Below the pieces are notes generated by a model, which saw only the letters and a list, made by a program, of their open reading frames with translations, had not been told where the DNA came from and did not search any database. Shown one piece after another: positions 34,192-46,337 of a DNA stretch of 64,000 bases. The position numbers were made by a program, and so were the translations under genes. Origin of the DNA: Annulohypoxylon bovei var. microspora (Eukaryota > Ascomycota > Sordariomycetes > Xylariales > Hypoxylaceae); assembly GCA_022836615.1 (NCBI GenBank), contig MU405252.1, positions 212,068 to 276,067 of the forward strand. The letters run 5' to 3'. The number at the start of each line of letters is the position of its first letter. The first letter of the stretch is position 1.

Positions 34192-36229
34192 CTACACATA
34201 CTCCGCAGTCACAGTGTCATATCGCTGACCTAATAGGGGTTAGTAAGGAATTGAATGTCCCATAAATTGGAAACACTTACCTTTGTATATTAGAGTATAT
34301 TCAGTCGAAGCAGAACGGTCTCGAATTTGTCAGTCTTAGTCTACCTCATATGATCGCCAGTGTGGGGGCAAGAAAACTTACAGACTGCTTCGACTTGTGT
34401 TTCAAGGACATAATACATTTCTTCGTCAACTCCCAGCGTTTTTTCCAGTTTGTCCTCGGCGATGTGATCAAGATTAGCGGTCAATTTGCACAGGACTTTT
34501 ACGTTGCTATCCCGTTCCAGTGGTGCTACTTTAGAAACCTCATCGGCGTAAACGTTGATTGAGATTGAACGAATTCGACCAAACTTGACCGGCCATGTGT
34601 AATAATAAGTCTGTAGGAAAGGTTTGTTTTCCGAGACGAGCTCGCCCTGTCAGGATTAGATTCGTAAGGCAGAGGAACTTGGGGGACCGTTTTATGCCAG
34701 ACATACCCGTTTAATGATCCAATCCATCACACTCACTCTCCAACAGCCTGAATAGCCGTCATAGTACTTTTTTGTGCGTAATGACTCATGTTGATGAGGA
34801 TCCCATACGTTCCCGGACTTATAGCCATAGTGTTTTCGACCAGTTCTTGCTTTAACGATGGGCACGTCGTAATTCACCGGAACTACTAGAGAAAGGCCTT
34901 TCATGACAGCACCATTAACAACCGAGACCCATGAATTTGGAGGCTGCAGAATTTCGATGTTATTCATGATGGACGAGTCCTCCCGAATTGCAATCTGTAA
35001 CCTCTCTCTTAGATAAATAGAGGCACCATAGCCGCCAACCAAAAGGATCTTGCGAATAGGTACGTTAGACATAGCGATTTGTTCTTTGACTAGTTGGATG
35101 ACTCTTATCATGTCGGGCTCGAAGAACAAGTGGATTTCCTCTGCCTTGAGTGATAGGCGACCTGGTCGGAAAATTCCTAGCTGAGAATTGCGGCCGAGCC
35201 CGGGAACATCTACAATAAAGTCTCGATTTTCTGTTAGAGAGCTCATGCTGAATACTCGTTTTACCTTGTTATGTTAGCAAGCATGGTAGACAATTTGTAG
35301 AGGTGTATGTGACTCACGCGTCTATCAAAGTGCTCAACGGCACTATGTAGTACGTCTTCATCCCAACCTTCCTCGCCTCCAAGTCGCGAAGTGATAAATT
35401 CGGCGAATCGCTCATTTAGACGCGACGAACCGCATAAATCGCCCGTTCCTTCAGAAGCCTCGACGACCTCGAGCACAGGGTGAAGAGAGGTAATAGTGTA
35501 GGTAATTAGGTCTACAGTGCCACCCCCGCCATCGACAGTGACGAAGGTGTCGTTTATTTTTAAATCGTGTTGGTCAATTTCTCGAAGAGAAGCAATACCC
35601 GCCGCTTCAGGCTCCGAAAGAAGATTGATGGAGTAACTTTTGGGCAAATTTGGAACTCGCTCAAACGCGTCAAGAGTTCTCTGCTTTGCTACTTCGCTCC
35701 AGATGGCTGGCACGGTCAAGACGAACTTCACGGGGGTAGTTTGGAACATACCCTGACCAATTTGGCGTTCCATAAATCCGGTGAAATATTTGAAAAGTCC
35801 CGAAAGATAGTCAGTAATCATCTGATCAACATTTTCAAAGTGGAGGGACTTTCCAAAAGCATCGGCAGATTGTTTAATATATTTTTCAGGTTCGAGTCCC
35901 CTTTAAATGTTAGCCCAGCCATATTGTCTAACCGAGCAAAGCATGAGGTTAACTTACAGTTTGAATAACGACAAAATATCTTGTGGATCAGCGTCATCAG
36001 ATATCTGAAAACCCCACTCAAACTGACCGTCGTTTAAATATCTGAGCAACGAAGGAACTTTGGGAGAAGATACCCCTCCTTCGCTCTCACGACTATTCGG
36101 CCAGTCTGTAACATTTATAGTTCGGTCAGGTCTGTCGGAAGAGGCCCATGCAATACCTGAATAGGTAGTTCCGAAGTCTATACCAATGACTAATTTACGG
36201 CCGTTGCTATCGTTGTTCGAAGAATCCAT
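34192..36229 (-). CDS. Fungal Hsp70-like ATPase (actin-like ATPase domain)
   Basis: Six exons in coding order, 35958-36229, 35318-35900, 34707-35264, 34382-34646, 34281-34319 and 34192-34229, close exactly in phase to 584 residues. The N-terminus KLVIGIDFGTTYSGIAW is the phosphate-1 loop of the Hsp70/actin fold. LTVPAIWSEVAKQRT, DGGGGTVDLITY (phosphate 2) and ILLVGGYGASIYLRERL (adenosine site) follow in order. The usual substrate-binding beta-sandwich and EEVD tail are absent. Instead there is a family-specific C-terminus ending GQRYDTVTAEYV, typical of the expanded Hsp70-like group in filamentous fungi. These proteins are of mostly unknown role, and some lie beside heterokaryon-incompatibility genes. 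The short final exons are inferred from phase and from the conserved ending. Confidence 0.9.
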
Positions 36230-36891
36230 TTCTCTGGACTAACCTATAATTAGGGCTAATAGTAATATTTTCAGTAAACTTTTTATGTTGTGTTGTGTTG
36301 TGTTGTGTTGTGTTGTGGTTTTTCAACTCTAACGGTAGAGATTACCGCCTGATTTAAATAGGTATACGATATTGATCCTTTAATAGGTAATGAGCTTTGA
36401 GAGAATGACCTTGAATTGACGATTCTATCTAGGTATCTTTGATGGAAAGGTACGTTCTAGATATCAGCACGGAACCTGTCTTACGACTGACAATGAATTG
36501 TCGATGTTTCTAGTATATTCATTAGACTCAATCTAAGATACCTTGTAGGTAATTAACAAAGAATGTTGCATCACCCTCAATTTGCCTTCGCCAACCCCTT
36601 ATCTTCCACATTATTTCTTGCTGTTTTACTCAGACCTAATTAAGTGCCACTAAGAGGAGACTTAGCCCTTGCTCATGATAGCTCAAAAAGGGCATTAAAA
36701 TGAATTAAAGTTTTAGTTAATTTTTTATAAAAAATAATTACTTCTTTATGTAGTCCGATATCTCCAAAACTGCCAGGTAACAAAGTTGAAAGTTCTTTTT
36801 TTTTTTTGTGTGTGGGGGGGTAGGGAAGGGAATCCTAGCAACACAATAACCCTCGAGAGCTCGGGCATATTATGAAATATTTACTGCTATA
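36230..36891. other. Spacer with (TGTTG)n microsatellite
   Basis: TGTTG pentanucleotides are repeated about six times at 36286-36316, just upstream of the Hsp70-like gene. A T-run and a G-run lie at 36797-36825. No gene was recognised. Confidence 0.55.
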
Positions 36892-38460
36892 TCACATTGA
36901 AACCTGCTTGATTATCGTTGTCCTTGTAATGCCTGGTTCCTCTGAATCCGTTATTATGCCCATCCTTGACGCGGACGCGCTCGTGTTGAGTGCCGAGTCG
37001 CTAAGCTCATAGTACCATTGCTGCGTGTGGTCAAGCTTCCGTTTGCTGCCTATGCCGCCTATATTACCGGCACTAGTTGTACTTCCTGGGGGCTTGGTTG
37101 ACCTTCTCCTTCCCCACGTTATAATCGACGCTGACTTGCTGGAGTGCGAATGCTCTCCGCTGCTTGTGCTGCTGCTCCGATGTCCCCTGGAGATGAGCGA
37201 AGTCAAGGAGCGGAAAACGGCGGTGTCAACAATGTAGACTCTAGTAAAGGCGACGAACGCCGGCGTCGAGCTGACGGCAATGGCGACGTTGTTTTCAACG
37301 ATGCTGAAAATTTAAGGAGTTAGCGCCTTGAGTTAGATTCCAACGGGTGGAGATAAAGTCGAACTTGCCACCATATGAATGTGATGGTGCTTGACCATGT
37401 GGCATCGTTTTCAGCATGCAACAATATGACGAGGTATCTGAGCGTAACAAGGCTAGAAATTACACCCCTGCGCGGCATCGTTTGTCAGTGCCTTGTTCTT
37501 CGATGTCCAAAGATTCATGACTGTCGGGAACTTAGAAAATGCTCCACTCACAACAAGCCTGTAGCAAAGACAGCCGCAATTCGCAAACGTTTTTTGAGGG
37601 TCATTTGGAGCCCCCAGAGGATGGGAAGCGGCAGGATAAAAATGTACAGATCTAGTAAGACTGTGCAGGGGCCCTGAACGACGCCCGTGGGAGCGAGATG
37701 TTGGCCCATGCCATTGGTGAGTAGGTCTTCCCAGACCTCGTTGCCGTGTGGGACACCAAAGTATAGGAAGACGGCCACCATGGAGCCGTAGAGTAAGAAG
37801 TCAAAGACGAGGCCAATAGCGACGGCCACGCGGAGCCATTGGATATTGCTGAAAAGCTGTAGGTACAGTATCAGGATTGAGCCTTTGGTAAAGAAACGTG
37901 CGACTTGGTTCATAGTCTCCTCGACGTAGATTTGCTATTTAGTCCAGGACTAGTTAGTATTATTGACATCAAAAAGCTCTGTGAAAAGTCATTATCAATT
38001 AGTGAGGTTGCGCCTAACCTTGAGATAATCAGCGTTAAACAAGCACAATGGCACATCCCATAAATGACGAGCAAACCTCAGCACTATTCCCAAAGATGCC
38101 TATGTTAGTACAACATCAACATTGGGAGTATAACAAGGGGCTTCTCACTAAGCAAGTTATTGATCGTATATGCAAGGGAAGACAAGTAACCCAGGACAAC
38201 AAAGACTATCAATTCCTCGTAAGTATGTATGTCTCTTCTTTGCGCAAAATCTGTTGCTTAGTTTACTTACCATCTGACCATCCAAAGCTGTGGAAGTTAT
38301 GTCTCAGCCTTCCAACGAGGAAGACAGTAGCTACTCCGGTCATAATTGCACTAGCTGCGATCAAATCAGGCTCCAGCGTGACTGGATTCTCGAAATTGTA
38401 TATGCCATCGGGGGATACCGCAGACGGAATCTTACAAAGGTCTTGTTGCTCTGAAGACAT
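36892..38460 (-). CDS. Fungal rhodopsin-domain (seven-helix) membrane protein
   Basis: Exons in coding order: 38271-38460, an unresolved exon near 38145-38215, 38019-38099, 37552-37934, 37372-37452 and 36892-37303. The start MSSEQQDLCKIP at 38460 is preferred over ATG 38526. Landmarks of the fungal rhodopsin domain (PTH11/SAT4-like) are: FHSFGWSD after TM1; ARHLWDVPLC, where the Trp-Asp-Val is diagnostic; FNADYLK; QIYVEETMNQVARFFTKGSIL; then ENDATW and IVENNVAI near TM7. The cytosolic tail is Ser/Thr-rich and ends with no domain. Exon 2 encodes ELIVFVVLGYLSSLAYTIN, clearly TM2, but its junctions are one base out in every splicing I tried. The last donor I use is the weak GTGGCA. Role unknown; many relatives lie in or near secondary-metabolite clusters, as here. 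Confidence 0.82.
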
Positions 38461-39019
38461 ATTCTGCAGACACGCGTGCTGGTGGTCGACAAGACTAGGT
38501 AGACAATGGCGCTTTGCAGGAGACAATGTTCGATCGAATAAATCGAGGTAGACAAACCCTTCCTGGATATTGATCGAGATGCGGTCAACAGAAACGCACT
38601 ACATAGGCATTTATTCCGGAACCTGAAAAAAGAGATAAAGCAAAGGAAATCTACATCTCTTGCGAGGAGATCATGTTGGTGCAGCCTGATGCTTGGTGTA
38701 TCTCAGTGTTGCAGTAGGATCGAATAAAGCTGTATTTCGCGTAGTTGACGGTTGTGATGATGCCGCCAACTGTAGTAATACTTCGTACTTTCAATGTACA
38801 TGTACGCATCTTGAAGTTTCGACGAGATCATTGGTTATACTTAGTTAGCATGCAACCCCCCTAATGGCGTTTAAGGGCGGCAAAGTACACACTGTCATTG
38901 GACTAGAACTCATTTAATATATGCAGAAGGTATATATGCTCCCAACACTCCCGTCTCATTTTTCTGTGCCGTACTGCCAAAACATCTGCAAATTGCTAGC
39001 GCTGCATGGAGAAAAAAGC
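38461..39019. other. Intergenic
   Basis: Upstream of the rhodopsin-domain gene and downstream of the first P450. No gene was recognised. Confidence 0.5.
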
Positions 39020-41416
39020 CTAGGCAAGCTGTCGCACCCTTTTGAAGGCAACAATGGTATCACTGCGAGGTACGACCGACGATCTCCACATCCTGGATCG
39101 AGTTGCTTCCGGATCCTCCATCCTGCACGTCCAGTCTTCCAGCACATGTACCATTACGAGCTTGGCTATCATAGAAGCATAGAACCGGCCAGGACTTCCC
39201 AAATGGGTTAATCAGTGTCAGCGTCAATGAACTTAGATGGTGTATCTATGGGCGGAAGATGAAGACGGAGTGACTAGGTACTTACCATGCAGTGTTCCCG
39301 AATCCCCATATCGGCCAATCGACGCTAGCTGTGGTAAGGCTGGATGGCGTATCACCCGGGACATCGCGGCACGGAATTTCTCCTCTCTCAAGCTGCTGGT
39401 TCGCCCGTACGAATCGGAAGGCATCGAAGACGTCGGGGCTGCTATAACGGGTAGCGTCGTGCATTAAAGCCCGCTGCGGCACGCACACCCAGTCGCCAAC
39501 AGCCAGTGTCGATGTCCCGTTGCTAAACGTATAAGGCGCGAGAGCCTTGCGACGGCCGGTCACTATGTGAATGGTTGGCTCACGTTACCTTGACCGAACT
39601 GCTGGAACAACAGTAAAGGGGTTAGCGGGTCTTACCTGCATCGGAATTGTTGCAGCGTATCGATTCCCTGAGAAAGCTATCCAGTAGCGGTAGCTGCTTC
39701 TCCACGTCCAGAGCCTTGCCTCCAAGTTCTTTACATGCAGTGCGAGCCTTGATAATTTCGGCATGCAACAGTTCGATGCAGTCGTCGTGAATACACAAAT
39801 CCTCGATGGCGTAGGTTGTAGTCTGTGAGGCCCTCAGCTCTGATACCACTCACACTGGTGTCATGCAGACTTACCATGGCAAGCTGATGTACAGAGCCAA
39901 ACCATACGGCCATGATCTCACCCACCATCCGCGCAGGCGACCATTGCATCTTGCGCGGCGATGTATCTATCAGCCATTGCACGCAATCAACCTGTTACAT
40001 GCCATAGACTCAATAGTCAGCACCACACTCCGGAAGCAGGGCGATGCAGACACCTGCCACTCCAACTTACCGGGACTGGCAGATCCTTCTCACAACCTGC
40101 CTTGTCATGCGCATTGCGAATTTGCAGCCGTTTAGTGACAACAGGTTCCAAGAGGTGGAAAATCGTACGCGCGGCCCTGTGCCGTTTGGTTGCTGCTGCC
40201 GCGACGAACCTGTACGTGATCGTATTCGTTAAACCCTCTCTCATCGACTCCAAGTTTGGGTTGCAGCGGTTGAGAGCTGACATGAGAAACTTACGGACGC
40301 ATGAACCTCGGGGTGATGCGCAGAAGTTCGGCGGCGAATATGACAGCCTGGGGGAACTCCAGCGTAGCCTTTACGAACCTTTCATTCTTGCCTGGGTCGT
40401 TTAACGGCACATAGTCAGCCACTGTTAACATTCAATGACAGAAGAGAGAGATTTCACTATTGGGACCTTACACAGCTCCTCGCCAAAGAAGACGAAGCAG
40501 TTGACGTTTGTGACCGTTCTCTTGATCATAGGAAAAAGCTGAACACGGGCGAAGCCTGACCGTGATGGGGATCGAAATTAGCACCAGTTTCTTCAAGTAG
40601 AACTGGGTAGCTGGCAAGTGACAGGACAAGTACATTTCGCTTGGATGGGTAGCACATACTATCATCATCTGGTTTACCGAGCTCCATACTGAAACTGGCT
40701 CTCAGAATACGCTCAAATTCTGGTTGGAACGCGGGCAAGTGCGCTGTTAGTAGACTGCGTAGGGCGCGAACGAATCCTGTGCCCTCGACTCCCCGCTGGT
40801 CTTGCCACTCGAAGCCGTACATAGTATATCTTGGCTGCAGGATCTGGAATTGAACGATTAAATGGCGAGTTGCAAGCTAATCATGTGCCTCGCACAAGGG
40901 TCTATCATAAATTAGGGGGAGGGTGACACCAGGGGACTCACTTCTTTGGCCACTGCGTGGAGCGAGAGTCTCTCCAGGGGCGCATCAATCACCTCCCTGA
41001 TCATTTCAGGAGACGTGATCAGCAGGTGGTCGTTTGAAGGCGTAGTGATTTTGAAGGGTTTTCCATTGGCCTATTTCCCAAGCCCCTGTGTTAACCTAAA
41101 GGGTATTGCTTCCATCATCTAGGGACGGCTTTACCTTCTTGTATGCATTGTCGATGATTTGAGGACCGCGGATAAGATAAAAAATCCCAAGGAGAGGCCT
41201 GAATAGGCCGAATAGGATGCGATTGAGTTGTGTTTGCTGATACCCCATCGCATTTTTGGTTAGCCCCAAGTCGAAGAAATCCAACGCTCTGAACAGGAAA
41301 CCAACGGAAGCAAGAAGTGGTCCAACCTTGTACTTGAGAGCACGACGAACGGTCAGAATCACAACAGCCACTAAGAAGACGCCAAGCCAGAGCCTGGCTT
41401 CTAAGAAGATAGTCAT
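39020..41416 (-). CDS. Cytochrome P450 (cluster P450-1)
   Basis: Ten exons in coding order, 41135-41416, 40942-41070, 40660-40843, 40555-40616 region through 40472, 40295-40391, 40071-40209, 39875-39991, 39636-39822, 39286-39562 and 39020-39194. The fourth exon is 40472-40555. All phases close, giving 556 residues. I start at ATG 41416 because MTIFLEARLWLGVFLVAVVIL is the expected membrane anchor; the ATG at 41530 adds a non-anchor leader. The ExxR motif is ESIR (in DSFLRESIRCN). The heme loop is split by the last intron: exon 9 ends FGNTA plus TG, and the next exon supplies T, restoring the ligand Cys in FGNTACPGRFYAS. It is divergent with P450-2 across a 515-bp promoter. Likely an ER-bound tailoring oxidase of a secondary metabolite; substrate unknown. 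Confidence 0.92.
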
Positions 41417-41931
41417 GGTTTTGAGGATGTTAAGATTTGAGTATTCGAGGGAAGCTGCTATGTATGGTGATGCAACTTTTCGAAACCAAGTCTTGCTTAT
41501 ATGCTGCACTCGTTTTATACACATGCACACTCCTCATAAAGCATGGGTTACTGGAAGTCTTCCTATGACATTCGAGGGATGGCCCCGCCGTATCCCCAAT
41601 CGACGTCCTTGGTGCTCTGCCTTTTGAGTACTCCATCATACTTGGGTTCTCCTAGAGTTACATCCTGACCAACCCTATCATGACTTGCAAGACCTCGATG
41701 TTGGGAGGAAGTCGCCCGGCCAACACTCATTCCCCATTTAGATCTATAATGCGACTAAATATACTATACCCAGTGGGATCTTGATTCTTACCGTGTGACC
41801 GAGTCAGCCTGAGGGCTGTGTTATATTGAAATAGATCACACTATTAAAACAGCCTTTCCAAGTTCCTGTCGTTTGCGGACACTCAAGGCTCAGCCAACCA
41901 AACTCGTGATTGACTCCATCCCTCAGCGGCA
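41417..41931. promoter_or_regulatory. Divergent promoter between P450-1 and P450-2
   Basis: The 515 bp between the two start codons must hold both promoters. I could not single out a palindromic regulator site with confidence. Confidence 0.5.
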
Positions 41932-42562
41932 ATGTTGCTGGATTCACTAGCCTTCCTAGACGCCTCTTGGGTTGCGGCCCTTGGCGTGGCAGCCAGCACT
42001 CGTGGATCTCTCTTTGGCCTCGTGCTACACCTATCGATGATACTCCTGCTTTGGCGGGTTTGGAGGTTCACGATCACTCCATTCTTGTACCCCGATGACC
42101 CCAAAGAGCTGCCTTACTGGGTTCCATTTCTGGGTAAGCAGACTGAATCGACTTCTTCTTGCTGTACTAGTGATGGTTTTCAAATTATAACACAATATAG
42201 GGCACCTACGACCGTTCTTTCAAGATTCCAATGCATTGCTCTCACGAGCCAAGTATGTTGCCCTGTGTCACGACAGCATAAGCCTTGAAGACTCATTCAA
42301 GTTGACAGACTATATTTCGGCAACACTAAGGAACCATTCGCGCTCACTATTGCCGGGTCCACCACTTATGTTATAGCCAGGGCCCAGGATGTTGCCGAGG
42401 CATATAAAAACAACTCCACACTTTCCTGGACCGAATTTCTTTTGGAAATGATGCGGACCCTTGGAAACGATGAGCTCTGTGTCGAGGCCGTCGCCAACCC
42501 GCTTCCTCGAGACAAAGACGGCTTTCCTAATCCCAATGGAAAGCCTCTAGTCACGCTAGCTC

Positions 42563-42577
42563 GGGATATGCACATTC
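42563..42577 (+). repeat. Left target-site duplication of the SINE-like insertion
   Basis: GGGATATGCACATTC, identical to 43010-43024. Confidence 0.9.
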
Positions 42578-43009
42578 GAGCTTAATGTCTTTTATTTGAT
42601 TGTCCTATCCCTAGTCTAGTTAACCGCTACCAACCCCTTAGTACACCATATTACAATTCCACCACCAAGTTTTATATCCTTCCAAAACCTTCCAAACCCT
42701 TCCATCCTCCCAGCAGTAACTATAAAAGGTAGACCAGCAGATGGCCTCCCTATACGAGGTGCCCACGCACATAAGACAAAGAAGGGAGTTGAACCCAGGC
42801 GCACCTACTGAAGCTTTTGCGGATCACCGGTCACAGTAGTTCATTAGGGTACTACGGCCCGCATGTCCATACGATCGCATCAATTAAGAAATTAAAGAAA
42901 GAAAAATATAAGTAAAATAGTAAAAATAATGAAGCAGGTAAACGTATAGTGGTATCCGGCGAGGTTTTAGTCCTCGCTATCGCTGGGTCGGTCCCCCTCC
43001 GTTTCGGGG
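42578..43009 (-). mobile_element. SINE-like retroposon (432 bp) inside P450-2
   Basis: The insert is flanked by a perfect 15-bp direct repeat, the usual mark of target-primed retroposition. On the minus strand GGGTTCAACTCCC (42784-42796) fits the RNA polymerase III B box. About 55-65 bases before it, GTAGT and ACTAC pair around a loop like a tRNA D-arm. One end, at 42961-43009, is GC-rich with two hairpins (GCGAGG pairing CCTCGC, and CCCC pairing GGGG). The other end is A-rich on the minus strand (CAAATAAAAGAC). It has no open frame. Strand is inferred from the B box. Confidence 0.72.
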
Positions 43010-43024
43010 GGGATATGCACATTC
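43010..43024 (+). repeat. Right target-site duplication of the SINE-like insertion
   Basis: GGGATATGCACATTC, identical to 42563-42577. The P450 frame resumes here with CAC CAG CTT. Confidence 0.9.
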
Positions 43025-44498
43025 ACCAGCTTCATCCGGGCAACCAGCTTGATGATCTCGAAAGGCGGTTCCTCCGCTGGTTTGAGCGCCATCTGGAACC
43101 CGATATGATGGTTGAGACATACGGCAGCAGCGTAGCACATAAAGACAAAGACGTCGCTGTCACCGTGCCTCTTGTGCAGTGGTGCTCTGAATTTTTCACG
43201 CTCGCTTCCCAGGAGGCCTACTTCGGCCCTGAGCTGGCGCATATCGACCCGCACCTGCATGAGACCTTCATCGTCTTTGACGAGCTCAGCTACCAGATTC
43301 TGTACCAGTATCCGCGTCTCCTAGCCGGAAAGATGCGCGCAGCCAAAGCCCAGCTCCAGCACGCGATGAAAGCTTATCTTCGACTGCCGCGTAGCAAGAG
43401 AACTGGTAATGCCTGGTTCACCGATGCCTTCGAAACCGAGTGCAAGGCGCTAGGAATCGATGAAAACCAGATCGCAATAATGTTCTTTACGGTTTGTATG
43501 TCATTACTCGTGATAGCCTAGCGCCCTTTTTCTATCACTATGTCCCTTGTACTGAATACATGTTTTCACGCAGACTGGGGTGCCAATACCAACACCCGCA
43601 AGGCAGCATACTGGCTCCTTGCGCACCTCCTCGGTACGCCGGGGCTGCTCGCCACCCTGCGAGCCGAGACCGATGTGGCATTCGATGAATCTGGTCACCT
43701 CGACCCGGCGCGTCTTCACGACGCCCAGCACAACCAGTGTTTCGAGGCGGTCTGGAACGAGACGATCCGCATGTCGGCGTACGCGTCCTCGGTACGCTTC
43801 ATCACGCGCGACACAATCATCGGGGGCAAGGTACTGCGTCAGGGCCGCCGCCTCATGATCCCGTATCGACAGTTGCACTTCGACGAGGACGTGTTCGGAC
43901 CCGGCATCAACGAGTTCCGGCCTGCGCGGTTCGGCTTCGACGTCACTGCTACAGGCAGGAAAGAAAACAAGGAAAACGGGGCACATCAGAACCTCACGCG
44001 CGGGGATAGCTGGCGCCCCTTCGGCGGCGGTGTCACCATGTGCCCCGGTCGGTATATCGCGAAGCGCTCTATACATATATTCATAGCGCTCTTACTACAT
44101 AGATACGATGTAGAGAGTGTCGGGCCGAGGACGGTGCCCGAGGCGGAGATGGGGAAGCCTGTACTCGGCATTATGTCCGTTAAGGAGGAAGCTGAAGCGG
44201 GGGAGGTTAAGGTTAAGGTGAAATTGACCTCTAGGAATTCTAAATATAGGTAGTATCTAACCACGTACCTAGGTACCAAGGTACCTATATGTGGGCCTAT
44301 CCATTATGTAATCAAACGGATGAACATTGAAGCAAGATCTTGTGTTTTGAAAGTAAAGCAAAAAGTAAAAACCTAAGAAATCCAACAAAATCCAACAAAA
44401 TCCAACAACTACCTAACTAACTTACTACTTAAGGGTTTGTTTGAATGACTTGGATACTACTAGGTATTTCAAAGAACTGAGGAACCACGTCCGATTAA

Positions 44499-45635
44499 TT
44501 ATTTCCAGTCCTTAAGCACTGTATCACCCTCTTGTAGCTGTGTATAGCGCACACTATCGCGCCAGATCATCTCCCGCTTCCTTACATCCTGGGCCTCTGA
44601 CGCCGTTTCTGCCAGCGCCGTGCCATCGAAGTAGGCCGCCTTGGCTACCGAAACGTCCATTGCGGCGTGCATGACGTCGCGAGCGGACCGCGCGGTGGTG
44701 CGCATCTTCCCGTTGGATTCCGGATACAGCCACATCATGACATACCCCATGATCGGCATAATGATGCCGTGTACAATGTTGCGCCCGAACCAGTTGGTGC
44801 GGCGGGCAACACCCTCGGGGCTGGCCATTGAGCCAGGATCAACTCCGACCGTAGTAATACGATGAAGTAGGGGATCCAAGTTTAGACGTCGTTGCAGCTC
44901 ACTTCTGTTTTGCCAGCCAGCTCGTCAGCATGGAATCAAATTAATGGGAAGGCGAGCAAGAGGGGAGATAACAAACATCATCGTGACTAGACAAAATTTG
45001 GCTGCCCCGTAGCGACGCAGACCATTGTGTGTGCTCGGATCGTCCTCCCTAGTACTCCAAGTCCCGAAGGCGATCCGGTCAATGTTCTCGCCGGTGATGA
45101 ACGGTCTCCATTTGTCGTCTGGGTGTTTGTATGTGCCAATGGTACCGGTCAGCCAGTCATCCGGGTTGTGCGCATCACTCCCGACGATTGCTATCCGCCC
45201 GGTTTTAAGGTCCATGCTCTGTAGCAGCATCACTGTGAGTAGCCAGTGGCCCAGGTAGCTTGCTACAAAGGCCATGTCGAAGCCATCCTCCTCAGCCCAT
45301 GTCTGGGTCTCGAACTCAACGAATGCGGCGTTGAGCACTAGCCCACGGATCTGAGGAATAGTTTCAGCAGAAACGCGCCCGTTAATGGCCGTGGCCACTT
45401 GGCGGACGTTAGCGAGGCTCGCCAGATCCAAAGAAACGACCTCGTAGGAGGCTTTCTCACCCGCTGCCTTTAAAGCGGACGTGAGTTTGGTGTTTGCCGC
45501 GGATCTGTCTCGGACTATGAAGATGGAATGGTAGGCTTGCAGCTCGGGTGACGAGACGATGTGCCGAACAATAGCGCTGCCGAGATGGCCATTTGCCCCG
45601 GTCACGATGATGGTACCTTTCTGGCTCGTCGTCAT
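44499..45635 (-). CDS. Short-chain dehydrogenase/reductase in the P450 cluster
   Basis: Two exons, 44977-45635 and 44499-44904, close in phase to 354 residues. I start at 45635 (MTTSQKGTIIVTG), although an ATG five codons earlier is possible. The cofactor motif TGANGHLG sits at about residues 11-18, LNAA replaces NNAG, IVGSDAH carries the Ser position, and YGAAK gives Tyr and Lys. After the intron ISELQRRLNLD and VGVDPGSM match the long SDRs of fungal clusters that act on terpenoid or polyketide carbonyls. It probably reduces or oxidises an alcohol installed by a neighbouring P450. It is divergent with P450-3 across a 702-bp promoter and convergent with P450-2. Confidence 0.9.
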
Positions 45636-46337
45636 GATGGGCCAATGCAAGTAGCGCGCCGAATCTCGATGACAGCTATTTTTGATGGTGAAACTGACTT
45701 ATTGAAAATGGCGCGAAATGGCTAACAGCTCTTTGAGGTGCCTAGGAATGCGAATTACGGGCGGCCAAACGATTCTGTCTACACTGTCGACACGGCCTGC
45801 TCATACTATTCCCTGTTTCCAGTAAGAAGGCCAACATGCGCTCGGGCGGCCATAAAACAATGGAGGGTGTAGCTTTGTTGTGCAACCATCTCTCAACTTA
45901 AAAATAGGATTCCAGCGCCACCAACACCAATCTACACACTGTAACTATGTGCGTAGCATTGCAGGTTACCATCCAATCATAGTAGATGATGCTCTTTGAC
46001 CTACTACAATCCCTTAATGCATGCTAACCATCCAACGTAAACCCGAACTTGGGGGCCAAGACTTAATGTTGGTGACCGGGTGCATCCGCACCAGGCCACA
46101 GATTCGGTCCCTGACAACCAACGGGCGGCGCAATACCTAGAGCACACTTGTGAGCCCTCAAGTGTTTACCTCTGTAAGGTACCCATTTACCTGCCGAAGT
46201 CCTCGGAACTTCGATCAACCACTGTCGAGTCAATTTGGCCGTTTAAGTACTAAAATGAGTTATTGCTCACCCCCATCCTTTCTCAACGATAGCATCAAAG
46301 TTGGTCGCTTTTTTAGCATTTGGTAGGATCATTTACT
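45636..46337. promoter_or_regulatory. Divergent promoter between the cluster SDR and P450-3
   Basis: About 700 bp with no open frame of note. Repeated CCATCCAA-type words (45970, 46027) are the only repeated short motif I noticed. Confidence 0.45.

Larger units (their letters stand above)
41932..44253 (+). pseudogene. Cytochrome P450 (cluster P450-2) interrupted by a SINE-like insertion
   Basis: Exons 41932-42133, 42201-42252, 42309-42577 (before the insertion), 43025-43495 and 43574-44253. The N-terminal anchor (LHLSMILLLWRVWRF) is followed by DDPKELPYWVPFLG. ExxR is ETIR (WNETIRMS) and the heme loop is RPFGGGVTMCPGRY. The family fits the CYP7/CYP8-like fungal P450s. In the middle a 447-bp step separates two copies of GGGATATGCACATTC. 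Reading into the insertion hits TAA at 42583. Without it, the frame before and after matches exactly (about 557 residues), so the gene was intact until recently. Whether the RNA could still be spliced across the insertion is open. Otherwise no other defect is seen, which points to a young break. Confidence 0.88.

Noticed and set aside
38048..38551. 167-codon plus-strand frame
   Set aside because: It lies antisense to the exons and introns of the rhodopsin-domain gene, whose motifs are convincing.
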